In this document: piece after piece, positions 48,391 to 59,295 of the stretch
Position numbering within the stretch: position 1 is the stretch's first letter
Layout of the letters: every line of letters starts with the position of its first letter
NCBI GenBank assembly: GCA_963691655.1
Contig: OY829326.1
Span: 145,904,998 to 145,968,997 of the forward strand
Source: Toxonevra muliebris
Lineage: Eukaryota; Arthropoda; Insecta; Diptera; Pallopteridae
DNA: 64,000 bases
Direction of reading: 5' to 3'
Notes under the pieces: generated by a model
Seen by the model: the letters and a program-made list of their open reading frames with translations, nothing else
Told to the model about the DNA's origin: nothing
The model's database searches: none
Position numbers and translations under genes: made by a program

Positions 48391-50177
48391 TATACTGGGT
48401 GCCCCGGTTTAAGTCTGCATAACTTTAAGACGTAACTCTGCCATTAATTTTGAGATGAAAATTATTCTGCGAAAGAGATAGAGTATAATTTCTACATCCA
48501 CTGAAATACAGGGTGTTTTAGAAAATTCCTTAAGAAAAATAGTTATCACTAGATATTGCACCATAACTCCCATAATACTAAACTTATATGAAATCAGACT
48601 TCTTACATAAAAAACTAAAGTATGGTCCAGAAATTATTTTTACAAATTCAAAGCCTTGTAGCTCGATGAACTGTACCTTTGCAGCAAATTTTAATTTAAA
48701 TTTAGTAGGCCTAGAATATGTAGATTTTCAATCGTTTTAAAATTTCTAACTAGCGTTAGTAGTTGCCAAGATGTCGCTATCGAATCAACAACGCCGCGAA
48801 AAAATTTGTGACATTTTTATCAAAAATAAGAACCTTACGTACTGTATCCTTAAATTCCTAAAAGACAAAACCACATTGCAAAAGAAAGGAGCTGGTCGAA
48901 AAATCGGATTTCAGAACCCAAATTTGTTAAATTACTGGACCCGTCAACCAAACGTTTCAGAGCGAGATGTTGCACAAAAATTTAACATTTCAAAAACGTT
49001 GGTACACCGAATTAAAGTTCGAAACGGGTTACATTCTTATAAGAAACAGATCGTGCCAAATCGAAATGATTCCGTTGACAAAAGAGCGAAAACTAGAGCC
49101 CGCCAATTGCATGACAAATTTTTGAGTGGTTTTAAAGGTTGCCTAATAATCGACGACGAAACATACGTCAAAGCTGATTTTGATCAAATTCCAGGCCAAA
49201 TTTATTATGTGGCGCATACCAGAAATATTTAAACAAACAAAGCTAAGCAAATTTCCGAAAAAATTCATGGTTTGGCAGGCTATATGCACATGTGGGTTGA
49301 GGTCGCAACCATTCATAACTTCTGGTAGCATAAATAGCGAAATTTATATCAATATGTACCTTCAAAAATTCTTGTTGCCATTTTATAAGCATCATAGGAC
49401 TACACCATTATTTTGGCCATTATTCCAGAGCGACATTAAAGTGGTACCACAAAAATAATATAAAATTTGTACAATCCGTCGAATTGCCCAGAGCTTCACC
49501 CAATCGAGCAATGTTGGGCTATTATTAAACAGAAGCTTAAAAAATATTCTAAACCAGCAATGGACAAGCCAGACTTCGCTAGAAAATGGAAAAAAGCTAC
49601 CGAATCCATCGATAGAACTTGTATCAAAAAGCTAATGGCTCGTGTGAAGAAAAAAGTACGTAATTTTGCCGAGCCTCCACTAATAGAGTAAAGTTTGTAT
49701 GAAAAATTAATTGACAATAAAAAAATGAAAAAATGTCCAGAAAAACGTATATCTTTAATTTTGAAACTTTAGGAGATATTTAACATCAAACTTGTAAAAA
49801 TAATTTCAGGATCATACTTTACTAGACCATTAATTGACAACATTTACAACAATAACGCCATTTCATTTGGTTTTAGTACGAAGGTACAGGAAAATGTTGC
49901 ATTGTTACAACTTAGCTATTAATTTAGTATCAGATATTGATTCATCATATTATAGACCATAAAAAGGATGCATAAAATTAGATACATTATTACACGACTT
50001 TTTGTAAAACAGTAAAAAAAAAAATATTTTTGGATTTTGACTGAGAAATGCTTGAATTTTCTTAAATACCCTGTATCTCAGTAGATATTGAAAATATACC
50101 CTATGTAGAAATAGACATTTTCTTCTCAAAAATAACGTCTTAAAGTTAAGAAGATTTAACCCGGACCACCCTGTATA
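48391..50177 (+). mobile_element. Tc1/mariner-superfamily element with long terminal inverted repeats
   Basis: The ends are inverted copies. Left is TATACTGGGTGCCCCGGTTT and continues to ACTTTAAGACGT. Right, read on the minus strand, is TATACAGGGTGGTCCGGGTT with the same continuation. Further inverted matches occur inside (TGAAATACAGGGTGTTTTAG near 48,505 and AGTATGGTCCAGAAATTATT near 48,617 against their mates near 50,085 and 49,800). The repeats therefore extend some 250 bp with indels. TA flanks on both sides fit TA target duplication. It is almost full length (1.79 kb), but the transposase is broken. Confidence 0.85.
48771..49691 (+). pseudogene. Tc1/mariner transposase, frameshifted
   Basis: Three frames in series. 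The first (from ATG 48771) has the HTH region NVSERDVAQKFNISKTLVHR and the first catalytic Asp region KGCLIIDDETYVKADF. The second has KFMVWQAICTCGLRS, then FITSGSINSEIYINMYLQKF and FWPLFQSD. The third has NPSNCPELHPIEQCWAIIKQ. This is the domain order of the DDE/D transposases, but the segment carrying the second catalytic Asp is shortened. At least two frameshifts separate the parts. The N-terminus before the HTH also looks short. Confidence 0.8.
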
Positions 50178-50383
50178 AGTAAAATGAGATAATAGATGCT
50201 AAGATAGGATGTAGAAGCTAAAAGTAGCATATTCATAAAATGTCATACCGCTCTTATTAAGAACGAGCAAAATAATTAATATATTTACATAAGGGTCAGA
50301 AAATCGATTCTCTGACCTTCGGTTAAAGAAATATCTTAGATATTTCAAGCTGAAATACCTTCCTTTAAAATATTTTATATTAA
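50178..50383. other. Noncoding spacer
   Basis: Short AT-rich sequence between the mariner element and a LINE endonuclease fragment. Nothing recognisable. Confidence 0.4.
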
Positions 50384-50590
50384 TTAATCACTAAATCTGC
50401 ACTTAAAAATATAAACATATTGAATAATCTCACTAAGAATGCATCTCAATTCATCCAACTTAGTAGATAAAAAAGATGGACTTAAGCTTTGACAGTTTAC
50501 ATGTCCTATGTTTAGATTTTGTTTTAAATTTTGAAGTTTGTCGAGAAGTGCTGAGTTGTCGCTGGCAATAGGCCCAAGGTTTATATTATG
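50384..50590 (-). mobile_element. LINE endonuclease N-terminal fragment
   Basis: The minus frame reads LDKLQNLKQNLNIGHVNCQS, then LSTKLDELRCILSE. This matches the beginning of the APE-type endonuclease of non-LTR elements (…I-H-x-N-x-Q-S-L…K-x-D-E-L/F…I-L). Only about 60 codons remain. Confidence 0.55.
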
Positions 50591-53500
50591 TGACATCGAA
50601 TTCAAATTTAAATGATGAAGGGCGTATTGAATGTAAGAATGGGCTTAAACTAACAAATTGGTATAAATGTAAATTTAATTTAAAACTATAAATATATCGG
50701 AAATTTACATAATTTAAAAAGTAAATTTTAAATTCAATCATAATCCAAACAACAAAATCCAGAAATCGATTTGAAACTTTATAAATTATATAAAAGCTTG
50801 TGAAATTTACCAAATAAATCAAAAATTAAGATATATACATATGTATGAGTTAGCATATATATAAGAATTCTGAAACAGTTTTCAGGCCATAGTTTAAAAA
50901 TTAATGAGAAAAGAAGAGAAAAAGCTGTATAACCTGAAAGCTGCTTTAACAAAAAGCAAAATTATAAATTTTCTAGCGATTTGCTAGAAAATTAACGTCA
51001 TTTCTATATGATTCACGTGTTTCCAGTGGAAATATCTCAAAACCATGATTTATTGGCGAAAAACTCGTGTTGAGTAGTGTAAACTATAGGTTCAACCATG
51101 TTGTATCACAATGGGCCATTCTGGCCTGAATGTTTTTCTTGAAAACCACTTAAAAAAATAGTAATTTGTCTCTTTAAACGAGTATTCGGTACAAGTGCAT
51201 ATTCGATACTTTTTTCCGATATTTTCGGTAGCATCGATACTTTTATTCGATACAAGTAATGAGTAAAAGTATTGATACTATGTGGGTATCGAATCAACAC
51301 TAAGTTCTACTAGGGTTGACTTTCAGAATATTGTTATTTTTTAATAAATTGATTTTTGCCGGACAGTGTTATTTGTGGGAGAGAACAACTTCTAAATACT
51401 AATAACAAAAGAAGAGACAAGTCAAAACTCCAGCGGAAAATGGTGATCATTCAAGATGTTAATGATTTTTACGGAACAAAAGTCTAACCAATTACCCTAA
51501 AAATTATTAAAAAATATTATTTATAATACAAAATATGATTAAGAAGTATTAAGAAGTATTTCCCCTTTTCTCCTTCTTAGAACTAATTTTAAATACTCAA
51601 CCAAAGTATAACTAGAAACATATAAATTATACATTGAAATTGCAGTAAAAGAAAACGATTGAGTTGATTAATATGACAACGATATTGAAAGCATTTAAAA
51701 TTAATAACAATATACTCACTCAAACTTTGAGCAAAATTATAACTGACGTTTGTTTTAAACATTAATTAAAAAAAAAAATTATAGATTAAAGATTTTGCAG
51801 GAAGTTAAAAATATGAAAATATAAATATGCACTGCAACAACTACCATAGAACCATCAAAGTAGTTATCTCTAAGCTCGATTGTTTAATTGTCGGCATGAT
51901 CGACTTGCATAACAGAAAATTCTAAATGGAGCAACTTTTGTATGCTCTGACATTATACACAGTACAACGGATGCCATAATTACGAAATGTCAGCATAATT
52001 GCAACAGAAACTTGTTGAAACAACATGCGACTAGATGTATGAATGTAAGTAGTAGATATGTATATAATTTATGTATGTTGTTCAAAATTAAATGGCGTTT
52101 ATGTAAGCAGAAATGTCAAATAGTTTTAGTAATAAATAACTTTGATCAAGCGCAACAGTGAAATACAAGTATAAGTTAAGAAATTTGCGACGTTAACAAG
52201 GAAAACAAAAAAAAAAAATTTATGTAAATAAGAATATTGCTAATTGCGTTTTGTGCATAAATATTGTACTGGAAACTTTTTATTTGACGCTTGCGTGGTT
52301 GACGTTCCAAACTGACAAAACAATTTAAAAAAATAAATTTTCGCAAGTAACCAACAAAATTGTAGTTAGCGGGTACGCATGCGCCACGAAAATTTTACTT
52401 GCAATTATTATGTGTGCTTATTATGGTTTTTATTGTATTGTGGTGCATGACAAGCACTGAATGCAGTTATTGACCCAAATTTTGGACAATTTGTGGCACT
52501 CTTATATAGAGCCTATATTCATTGTTAGCTGAGTGAATCATAGTATTTAGTATGTTTTGTAAGGCTTTTCTTTTACTGTAATTTTGTTTGTAATATGTAA
52601 GTAGAGTAGGTATGGTGCAATTGGTTCTATTGTGGATTTTTTAGCCTTAGTATACATTAGAAATGTTACAGACACTTATTGGTTCGATATTTTCGTATTT
52701 TTATCATTTTTTTATAAATATGATTTTGTTTTGTAATTTTTCGTCTGTCAGATTACAACTTTTAAATGCCCTTCGAATTCAAAAGAAATATATTTTTTCA
52801 CTCTAGCCTAATCATTTATTTAGCTCTAAGAGTAATTCATGCTTTATACTCTATCTGCTGCTTTACTTCTTTATTGCCCTAAATGGTAGGTACTTAGTGT
52901 AAACTCAAGCCCACTTAACTTAACATTTCATGTGCATGTAATATTTCATTATTGTTCATATTACTTCATATTGTTATAACTGATAGATACCGTTATTTTA
53001 TTTGTTTATAATATATTTATTTTTAAAATGATCTCCTCATCATTATCACTGTGATAATTCACGGTTGTTAAACAATATTAACGCGTATATAAAGCAAACT
53101 TGTTATTATGAACCAGTTATGTGCATACGGGTGGTAAAATCAAAATGATTATAAAGTCAATTTGAAGCTTATTAAGTTAACTGAATCTCAGGTTATTTTC
53201 AAGATAAACAACTTGAACATTTAAATCATGTTGAAATATATATATACTTACATTTACATACTGATGAACAGATATATATGTACTTTCATTAGTAGATAGA
53301 CATATGTATGTATGAATAATGTATTAATACGCATTTCACTAATACATAATTCTTTCAATAAATTTGTGAAACAAAAGATAATGGCGTGGAATTTTTTGGG
53401 TGTGTATTGAAAGTTTTAATCACATAAAATATATTTAATTTAAAATGCCCGTCATTACCCAGAGTGAAGGTTAAGTTTTTCAGAAAGCCTTCTAGAATGC

Positions 53501-54325
53501 TGATTTGTGTACAGTTATAACTTATTCTTCTCCGTATAACACTTATCAAAAAATAAAAAAGAGGAGCCACACCTTTTTCTGCATTTCAAAAACAGAAAAA
53601 ACATTCAAACATTTCAAAACAGAAACGCATTGAAATTTAGGGTAGGTGATAGAACCAAACTTTGAAATACAATTATTTTTACACACCCCCTACTCTATTA
53701 GATCATTTTATACAATTAAAATTAAAGTTTTACTTGAGATTTTTGACGCTCTCTGTAAAATCTTTCAAAGTTCATCAATACATTTTGTTTTACCCAGCGA
53801 TTAATAGAGTGAGTACTTTAAAATCAAGGAAATTACCAAATCATCGCTTCTGTGATGCTTCTTTACGATAAGCTAAAAACTCTCCCAGTTGGTTATAACC
53901 TGATTAATATTGCAAATATTTTAAGCTATATAACTCATACATACTTGTAAATATACAAGTTAATCGTGCTTTAGAATGATGACAACATAAAAAATGTCAT
54001 TATTTCATATAGTTACTACAAGTTACGAGTTTCCTCTAAATTAATTCTCAAGTTTATTACAGTCATTACTACTGACTTGACTTATGTAATTGTTGAAATT
54101 ATCTTTGTTTTGTGCTGCTGCTGTTGTTGAGAGCAATTTAACCTACAAATTGCACAATTTCAATTTAATTAATATGCGCTAATTTTTGTTTTTGATAGAA
54201 TAATGATTTCATTCTATTATGATTTATTAGATAACCTTGATATAACATCAGTATTCTAGCAAACTAGATAGACAAAATAAAAATATATTTTCTCACATAT
54301 TTACTATCTATGCTACACAAATTTT
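50591..54325. other. Noncoding, AT-rich
   Basis: No gene recognised. At 51,190-51,300 is a cluster of (T)CGATACTTTT and inverted GTATCGAAT motifs, similar to the cluster at 7,138-7,190. A C-rich patch at 53,680-53,696 has no interpretable meaning. Confidence 0.4.
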
Positions 54326-54577
54326 TTAACCCTTAACGGGCTGATAAGGTACCCGGGTACCTAAATGGTTTTTAAACAGTGTTATTTCTCGAAATATGCA
54401 TATGGAAATTGCTATGAAACTGACTATGTCAATTTCAAAATAAATTTTGATATAAAGGTTTCATTAACTTCTTAAAGTAAAATTAAATCGAATTGTATGT
54501 GGATATTGTATATTAGATACCCGAGTACCTTTTCAGCCTACAGAAGGTGTTTTTTTTATCAGCCACATAACGGTTAA
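54326..54577. mobile_element. Short piggyBac-type MITE (TTAA ends)
   Basis: 252 bp bounded by TTAA on both sides. The left end reads TTAACCCTTAACGGGCTGAT and the right end, inverted, TTAACCGTTATGTGGCTGAT. Next to the left end is GGTACCCGGGTACC and before the right end GATACCCGAGTACC, a further inverted/direct pair. No coding capacity. Confidence 0.65.
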
Positions 54578-55184
54578 AATAAAAAGTTTAAATACAAATA
54601 AACGTGAAAGGAAAATTTAAATTTTTAATTGAAATTAATCCGAATATAATATTGAGAAAAAATTTTGTTTTGTCGCACAGTGTTAATTCTTATTTCTTCT
54701 TTATATTTTTCCAGACGAAAAAAGAAAATCTAAATTGTTGTTATTAATTTGTTATTACATCAAAGAGAGTAAAAACCGTAATATTATTACTTGCTCTCAG
54801 AGAAGCGGAGTTCACAGCCGAGCCTCTCCATTTTGTTTAGGTAATCATGCGATGTTTAAATATACTTGTTGTTATTAAATCGTTTTCAGAGAGAGTGTCG
54901 CAATCTCTTTATTTTGAATACCTACTACATATCAGTGTTGATAATTGAAATTTTTTAAAAGTACCTAAATTCAATGAAAATTGTACCTTTTACAGTCCGA
55001 TTGTACCTAAAAGAGGTATGATTAACACTCGTATCTATACAGTTTTTTGCGGTAGTATACTGTTTTTTTTAGACTCGAAAATCGCATTCCGCTTCTTATT
55101 TTTACCAAAATACCGCGTTTTTACTAAGAAAAAATAATAAAATTTAATTTCTTAACGCATCGAAATTCAAATTTATCAATTGCA
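54578..55184. other. Noncoding, AT-rich
   Basis: No gene seen. Confidence 0.4.
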
Positions 55185-55448
55185 ATGCAAAACGTCAAAG
55201 AGGACAATGGGCAACACGTTGCAAATATACTTTTGATAGAAGTGGAAACATTGGGGGCGATTCTGATCGACAAATATAACTTGAGATACCCGTGCGTTGA
55301 TTTATATAAATACCTTATACTAAAGCCGGAATTATTTCGTCAAATTTATTCAAAGGACAAATACAATACAACAACTACAGAAGGAGATATTGAAATGTAT
55401 AACGAAGACGATTCAGACGATGCACAGTGCTCCGTCCCCATATATTAG
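55185..55448 (+). CDS. Small hypothetical ORF, 87 aa
   Basis: It starts at a true ATG and ends at a TAG. The composition is protein-like: MQNVKEDNGQHVANILLIEV, a middle with LGAILIDKYNLRYPCVDLYK, and an acidic tail NEDDSDDAQ. The frame is clearly less AT-rich than its flanks (apart from the Asn/Lys-rich codons). I recognise no domain. It could be a fragment of a transposon protein (acidic tail and two neighbouring repeat clusters) or a short gene. Function unknown. Confidence 0.3.
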   Translation: MQNVKEDNGQHVANILLIEVETLGAILIDKYNLRYPCVDLYKYLILKPELFRQIYSKDKYNTTTTEGDIEMYNEDDSDDAQCSVPIY

Positions 55449-55962
55449 GATTATTCATAAAGGATTATGGCATGATAATTTCAAAACTGAAATCGTTTTT
55501 TTGGTACCGGTTACCCTTTTTTATGAAACCGGTTCTTATCAGATTTTTTTTTGCCTTTTAACTTACTATATAAATTATTGCTTGAATTTTGTGGACTTTG
55601 TGGAATTTGCTAAGGGTTATAGTGTGCTTCTAAGTGTGATTCCAAAATATCGTTTTTGATACCGGTTCGGTTTTCAGATAAACTTTTTTTTGCAGACGCT
55701 TCTAATTAAAATTAATAAAATTAAAATATCAGCACAATTATTTTTTAAATATTGCCAATTAAAAACCTATGTTCCACCATATCTTTCGGTTTTAGATAGA
55801 ACACTATTTTAAATACAACGCTGAGTTAGCGTAAAACGTGCCTACTTTTATCATAGATATGTATAATAAAATAGATTTTCTAAAAAAAACAGTCTGCTTT
55901 GCAAAATACTAATAAAAATTGTAATTTTGACATAACAGCCAAAAGTAACTGTTTCAAAAATG
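55449..55962. other. Noncoding, repeat-like
   Basis: AT-rich, with TACCGGTTACCC / AAACCGGTTC / ATACCGGTTCGG motif copies at 55,500-55,675 that look like a degraded transposon end. No gene seen. Confidence 0.35.
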
Positions 55963-56020
55963 CAGTGGGTTCTCGATAATGTGAACTAATTAGAACCAAG
56001 GGTGTTCACGTTCGCGAATG
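55963..56020 (+). mobile_element. pogo/Tigger-like terminal sequence
   Basis: CAGTGGGTTCTCGATAATGT, then GAACTAATTAGAACCAAGGG and TGTTCACGTTCGCGAATG. This closely follows the layout of Tigger/pogo ends (CAGT…TCTCGATAA…GAAC…GGACC…GTTC…CGAAT). No partner end or transposase was found nearby, so this is an isolated relic. Confidence 0.5.
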
Positions 56021-57559
56021 CCAAAATTCAAGGAATAGAGATTCCTAAAAACCATCATTTAAGCCTATTTATGCACTTGACGACATTATATGGTTTTGCT
56101 AAGCTAGCCAAGCCGCTTCCTTCTAAAACTTTTATTTTTTCTTTTAATTTCAAGAACTACTTTTTTGGAACACATTTGCACATTTACGAAAAAAAAACCA
56201 ATTCAAATATTTTGTACCCCAATAGTACGAATACATATGTAATTTGTATACCAAACATGGGCATCTGTCAATGTTAGGAGACTCCTAAAACTCGGAGAAA
56301 TTTAAGTTCAATGTATTGTCAACATATTTACTTGAGTTTTGTCACTAATAGGTTAAAATGTATGCCTTAGAATATTTTGATTACCAAGCTATGAAAATTA
56401 TGGTAAAAAAAAATGCTTTGAGAAGTTGAAATAGTTTAATAAATTTCTTTAAAATTTTATTTTGTTTGTATTTAAGAGTATTAGTAAATTGTGATTTTTT
56501 CCTAAGGTTGGACGAAGTTGGCCAATTTTTTTCCACCATTTAAAAAAGTAAGGATTATTATTATCAAAAATAGGCAGGAGACCACAGCCTTTTGCGGCCT
56601 AATGTTTTATATAAAGTACCTTGAAGGCCAAAAAAAAAGTCGAAAAAGGGTACAAATGTATCGAAAATATAAACACTGCCACATATGCATTTGATTTTAA
56701 ATACCCTTAGTAATTTTTGTTGTTGCTAATAAATTACTAGTTATTATTAATATTATTATATAACAGTATTTTAAGCATTATTCTTATTAAGTAGATTTCA
56801 ACGATTCAAGGTCGTATTAAATTTATGTCAGCAGAATACAAAATATAATTACAAAATATACATACATATACATGTATGCACTAATGGGTCCAAGGGGGGT
56901 TTTATTCCTAAACTTTTGCTCTTGGATTCGCTAATGACTAAAAATATTCTAACCTGGTCGATGTGGATGCATTTATGATTTATTTATTTGAGAATCAAGA
57001 TTAATGTGCAGAGAAACACTGGATCCACCAGTGTAAGTATGTATGTTTGTATATACATATGTATATGTATCACCTTAAAAATAAAATATTCCACCTAACT
57101 TCACCGCTTTATCTTTACTCGCTTATTAAAATAACAACAAAAATAATTCAACTTACCTTTTTTTATAAACGCTGATTTATAAAATTTAAAATAATCCAAA
57201 AATGGTGAATTATTTGTTTAAAACAAATAACAAAAAAAGCAAATCTCGAAATACAAGCTGCAAAATAAGAGGGGAAGAGTAATCCAATTGTAATCCACAA
57301 AATTAAACAATTTTCACTAATTAATCAAAACACAAATGTATTTCTGTATGCATGAAATTATGAACGATATGCAACAGGTATCATAAGTATATGAATATGT
57401 ATGAAAAATGATCTACTACTATGTATGAATTTTAAATTCAGTCACACCAACAACAAACAAACAAACACATAACCACTGACCAAAGCCAATACTTCTATAC
57501 TTTGCTGGTTTGAAATTTTATTTCGTTTTTTAACGAACTTTCAATTAATTCACATTTGA
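56021..57559. other. Noncoding, AT-rich
   Basis: No gene seen. ACATATACAT-rich simple sequence at 56,860-56,880 and 57,045-57,070. Confidence 0.4.
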
Positions 57560-57800
57560 AATAAATAAAATTAGAAATCTTAAGAAAAAGACGACGACGT
57601 TGCACACGCGCGTTCCGTATACGTTCCTAAAATTTACAAATTCGCTGTTGTTCGCCCGTAAAGTACAAATCGAAGACTGGTTTCAAGTTTGCGAAAACGT
57701 AGATAAAAGACCAGCAGCAGAAACAGTACAAATGTCTTGAAACACGAACATGAAAATTGTGTGTATTCGCGAAGAATACGACACTGATGGAAGCCGAGTA
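57560..57800. promoter_or_regulatory. Candidate promoter / 5' noncoding exon, strand uncertain
   Basis: CpG-rich against an AT-rich background: GACGACGACGTTGCACACGC, then GTTCCGTATACG and TTCGCCCG. On the minus strand an Inr-like CCAGTCTT near 57,678 is preceded about 30 bases upstream by TTTTATC and followed by CGGGCGAAC, similar to the fly MTE. On the plus strand a possible donor GTATGT lies at 57,799. I cannot say which gene it serves. The SDR gene (minus, with a 5'UTR intron) is one option. Confidence 0.3.
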
Positions 57801-59256
57801 TGTGGCTTCGTGTTTGTTTTTTCTTTTCGTTGTTTCTTTTTCTACTGCAAGACGAGATCTCTCATATTAGAAATGAGGTACAATCTTGTTGTTGTTGTTA
57901 TGATTGCATGCGACAATACAAACGTGTCGTGCCTTTTTGTATATGTACAACCAATTTTTCCAATATCTTGCTACCACCGCCCTCTCCACCCACTCCATAA
58001 CATTTAAAGTTGACAAAATTTCAAATACAACAACAAAACATCTCACTTACAGTGGTAGCCATATCATATGCAACTGAAGCTTATTTTTACGAAAAGTCTT
58101 CAAAGACTAAATAGATAACGAAACTTCTTTCAGTATCTCTGTCAGTTAGGCTGAATCGAAATATAGGAGGCTTTTGTAACTCCCATCACGACACCGGTTT
58201 TGGAGAAGAGGGGTAAATACAAGATGCCAGGCATTATTTTTTTTTTTGTAAACGTAGCCTCCCGCATTTTTAGTTTTATATAATTTTTTCTAAATTTCGC
58301 TCAGAGCCACTTTTGGAATATTTTTTAGATCAAAATAGAGGACATAGATTCCTTGGCCAAAAAAACTCTGGTGCATAAAATTTCAACAAAAAAAGGGGCC
58401 TGGAATTTTTCAATATACTGAAGTGCCATCCATGGGCCGACCGATTGTGTTGAAACTTTGCACACCAGAAAACTGTGACGTCTTTTTTGATCTAAAATAT
58501 ATTCCAAAGTCGGCAAAACAAAGATCAGTGAAAAATGGATTTGTTCCTTGTATTAAACCCCATCTATGGAACTACCAATTTTGTTGAAATCTTGTGCGCT
58601 AGAGCGTTTTTTAGCCAAGGAACCTATTTTTACCATTATTTTACCCAAAAAGGACTTCAGAGCAAAAGTTAATAAAACTCTAATAAAACTAAAAATAATA
58701 CGTTTCAAAAAAAAAAAAAAAATGAGTGATGTCAGACGTTTTGTATTTACCACTTGTTATCAAAAAGGACTGTCATTATATAGTTACAAGATCGATTCAC
58801 TCTAGTGACTGTCCACCAAAGATTACTTATAAACACTTTGAAAACCATTTATTCAATGGGAGATGCGTTTACGCATGGATTGGTCACAACAGTCGCAGAC
58901 CCCAAAACCCTTTAAAAAAAATCTTTGGTAGAGATTTGGATGATTTCTTTCAAGGACTCATTCAGGCATACTCTGAAGTTTCAATCATCTTCATTAACAA
59001 CTTAATTAAGTTAACGTCATGAGCAATAGTGATTTCCCAACAAAATAATAATTTTATATAATTTTAAACATATTATTTTGCACTACATCTCTTTAGCAAT
59101 GGCAAAATAATTAATTTTATTTTTATTATGAATTTTTGATTATACATAATTTTAATTGATTTTTATGTACAGTAATATTCGGAAATCTAAATCCTTTCCA
59201 AGTTTTATGCCCTTCTTTAAAATGAATGTCAGTTTCATTTGATATGGACACCACTG

Positions 59257-59260
<4 letters not shown>
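57801..59260. other. Noncoding with inverted/tandem repeat
   Basis: At 58,305-58,340 and 58,480-58,515 are inverted copies of a GGAATATNTTTTAGATCAAAA sequence. The interval also holds direct half-copies (CCATCCATGG…TTGTTGAAA and CCATCTATGG…TTGTTGAAA). No gene recognised; the open frame 58,726-59,022 has no known domain. Confidence 0.4.

Positions 59261-59295
<35 letters not shown>

Noticed and set aside
56002..56277. 91-aa ORF after the pogo-like end
   Set aside because: Overlaps the terminal sequence and has a Phe/Asn-rich composition from AT-rich DNA, with no transposase motif.
58726..59022. 98-aa ORF near the LINE 3' end
   Set aside because: No recognisable domain, and it adjoins a poly(A) run and an inverted repeat. 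Too little support to call it a gene.
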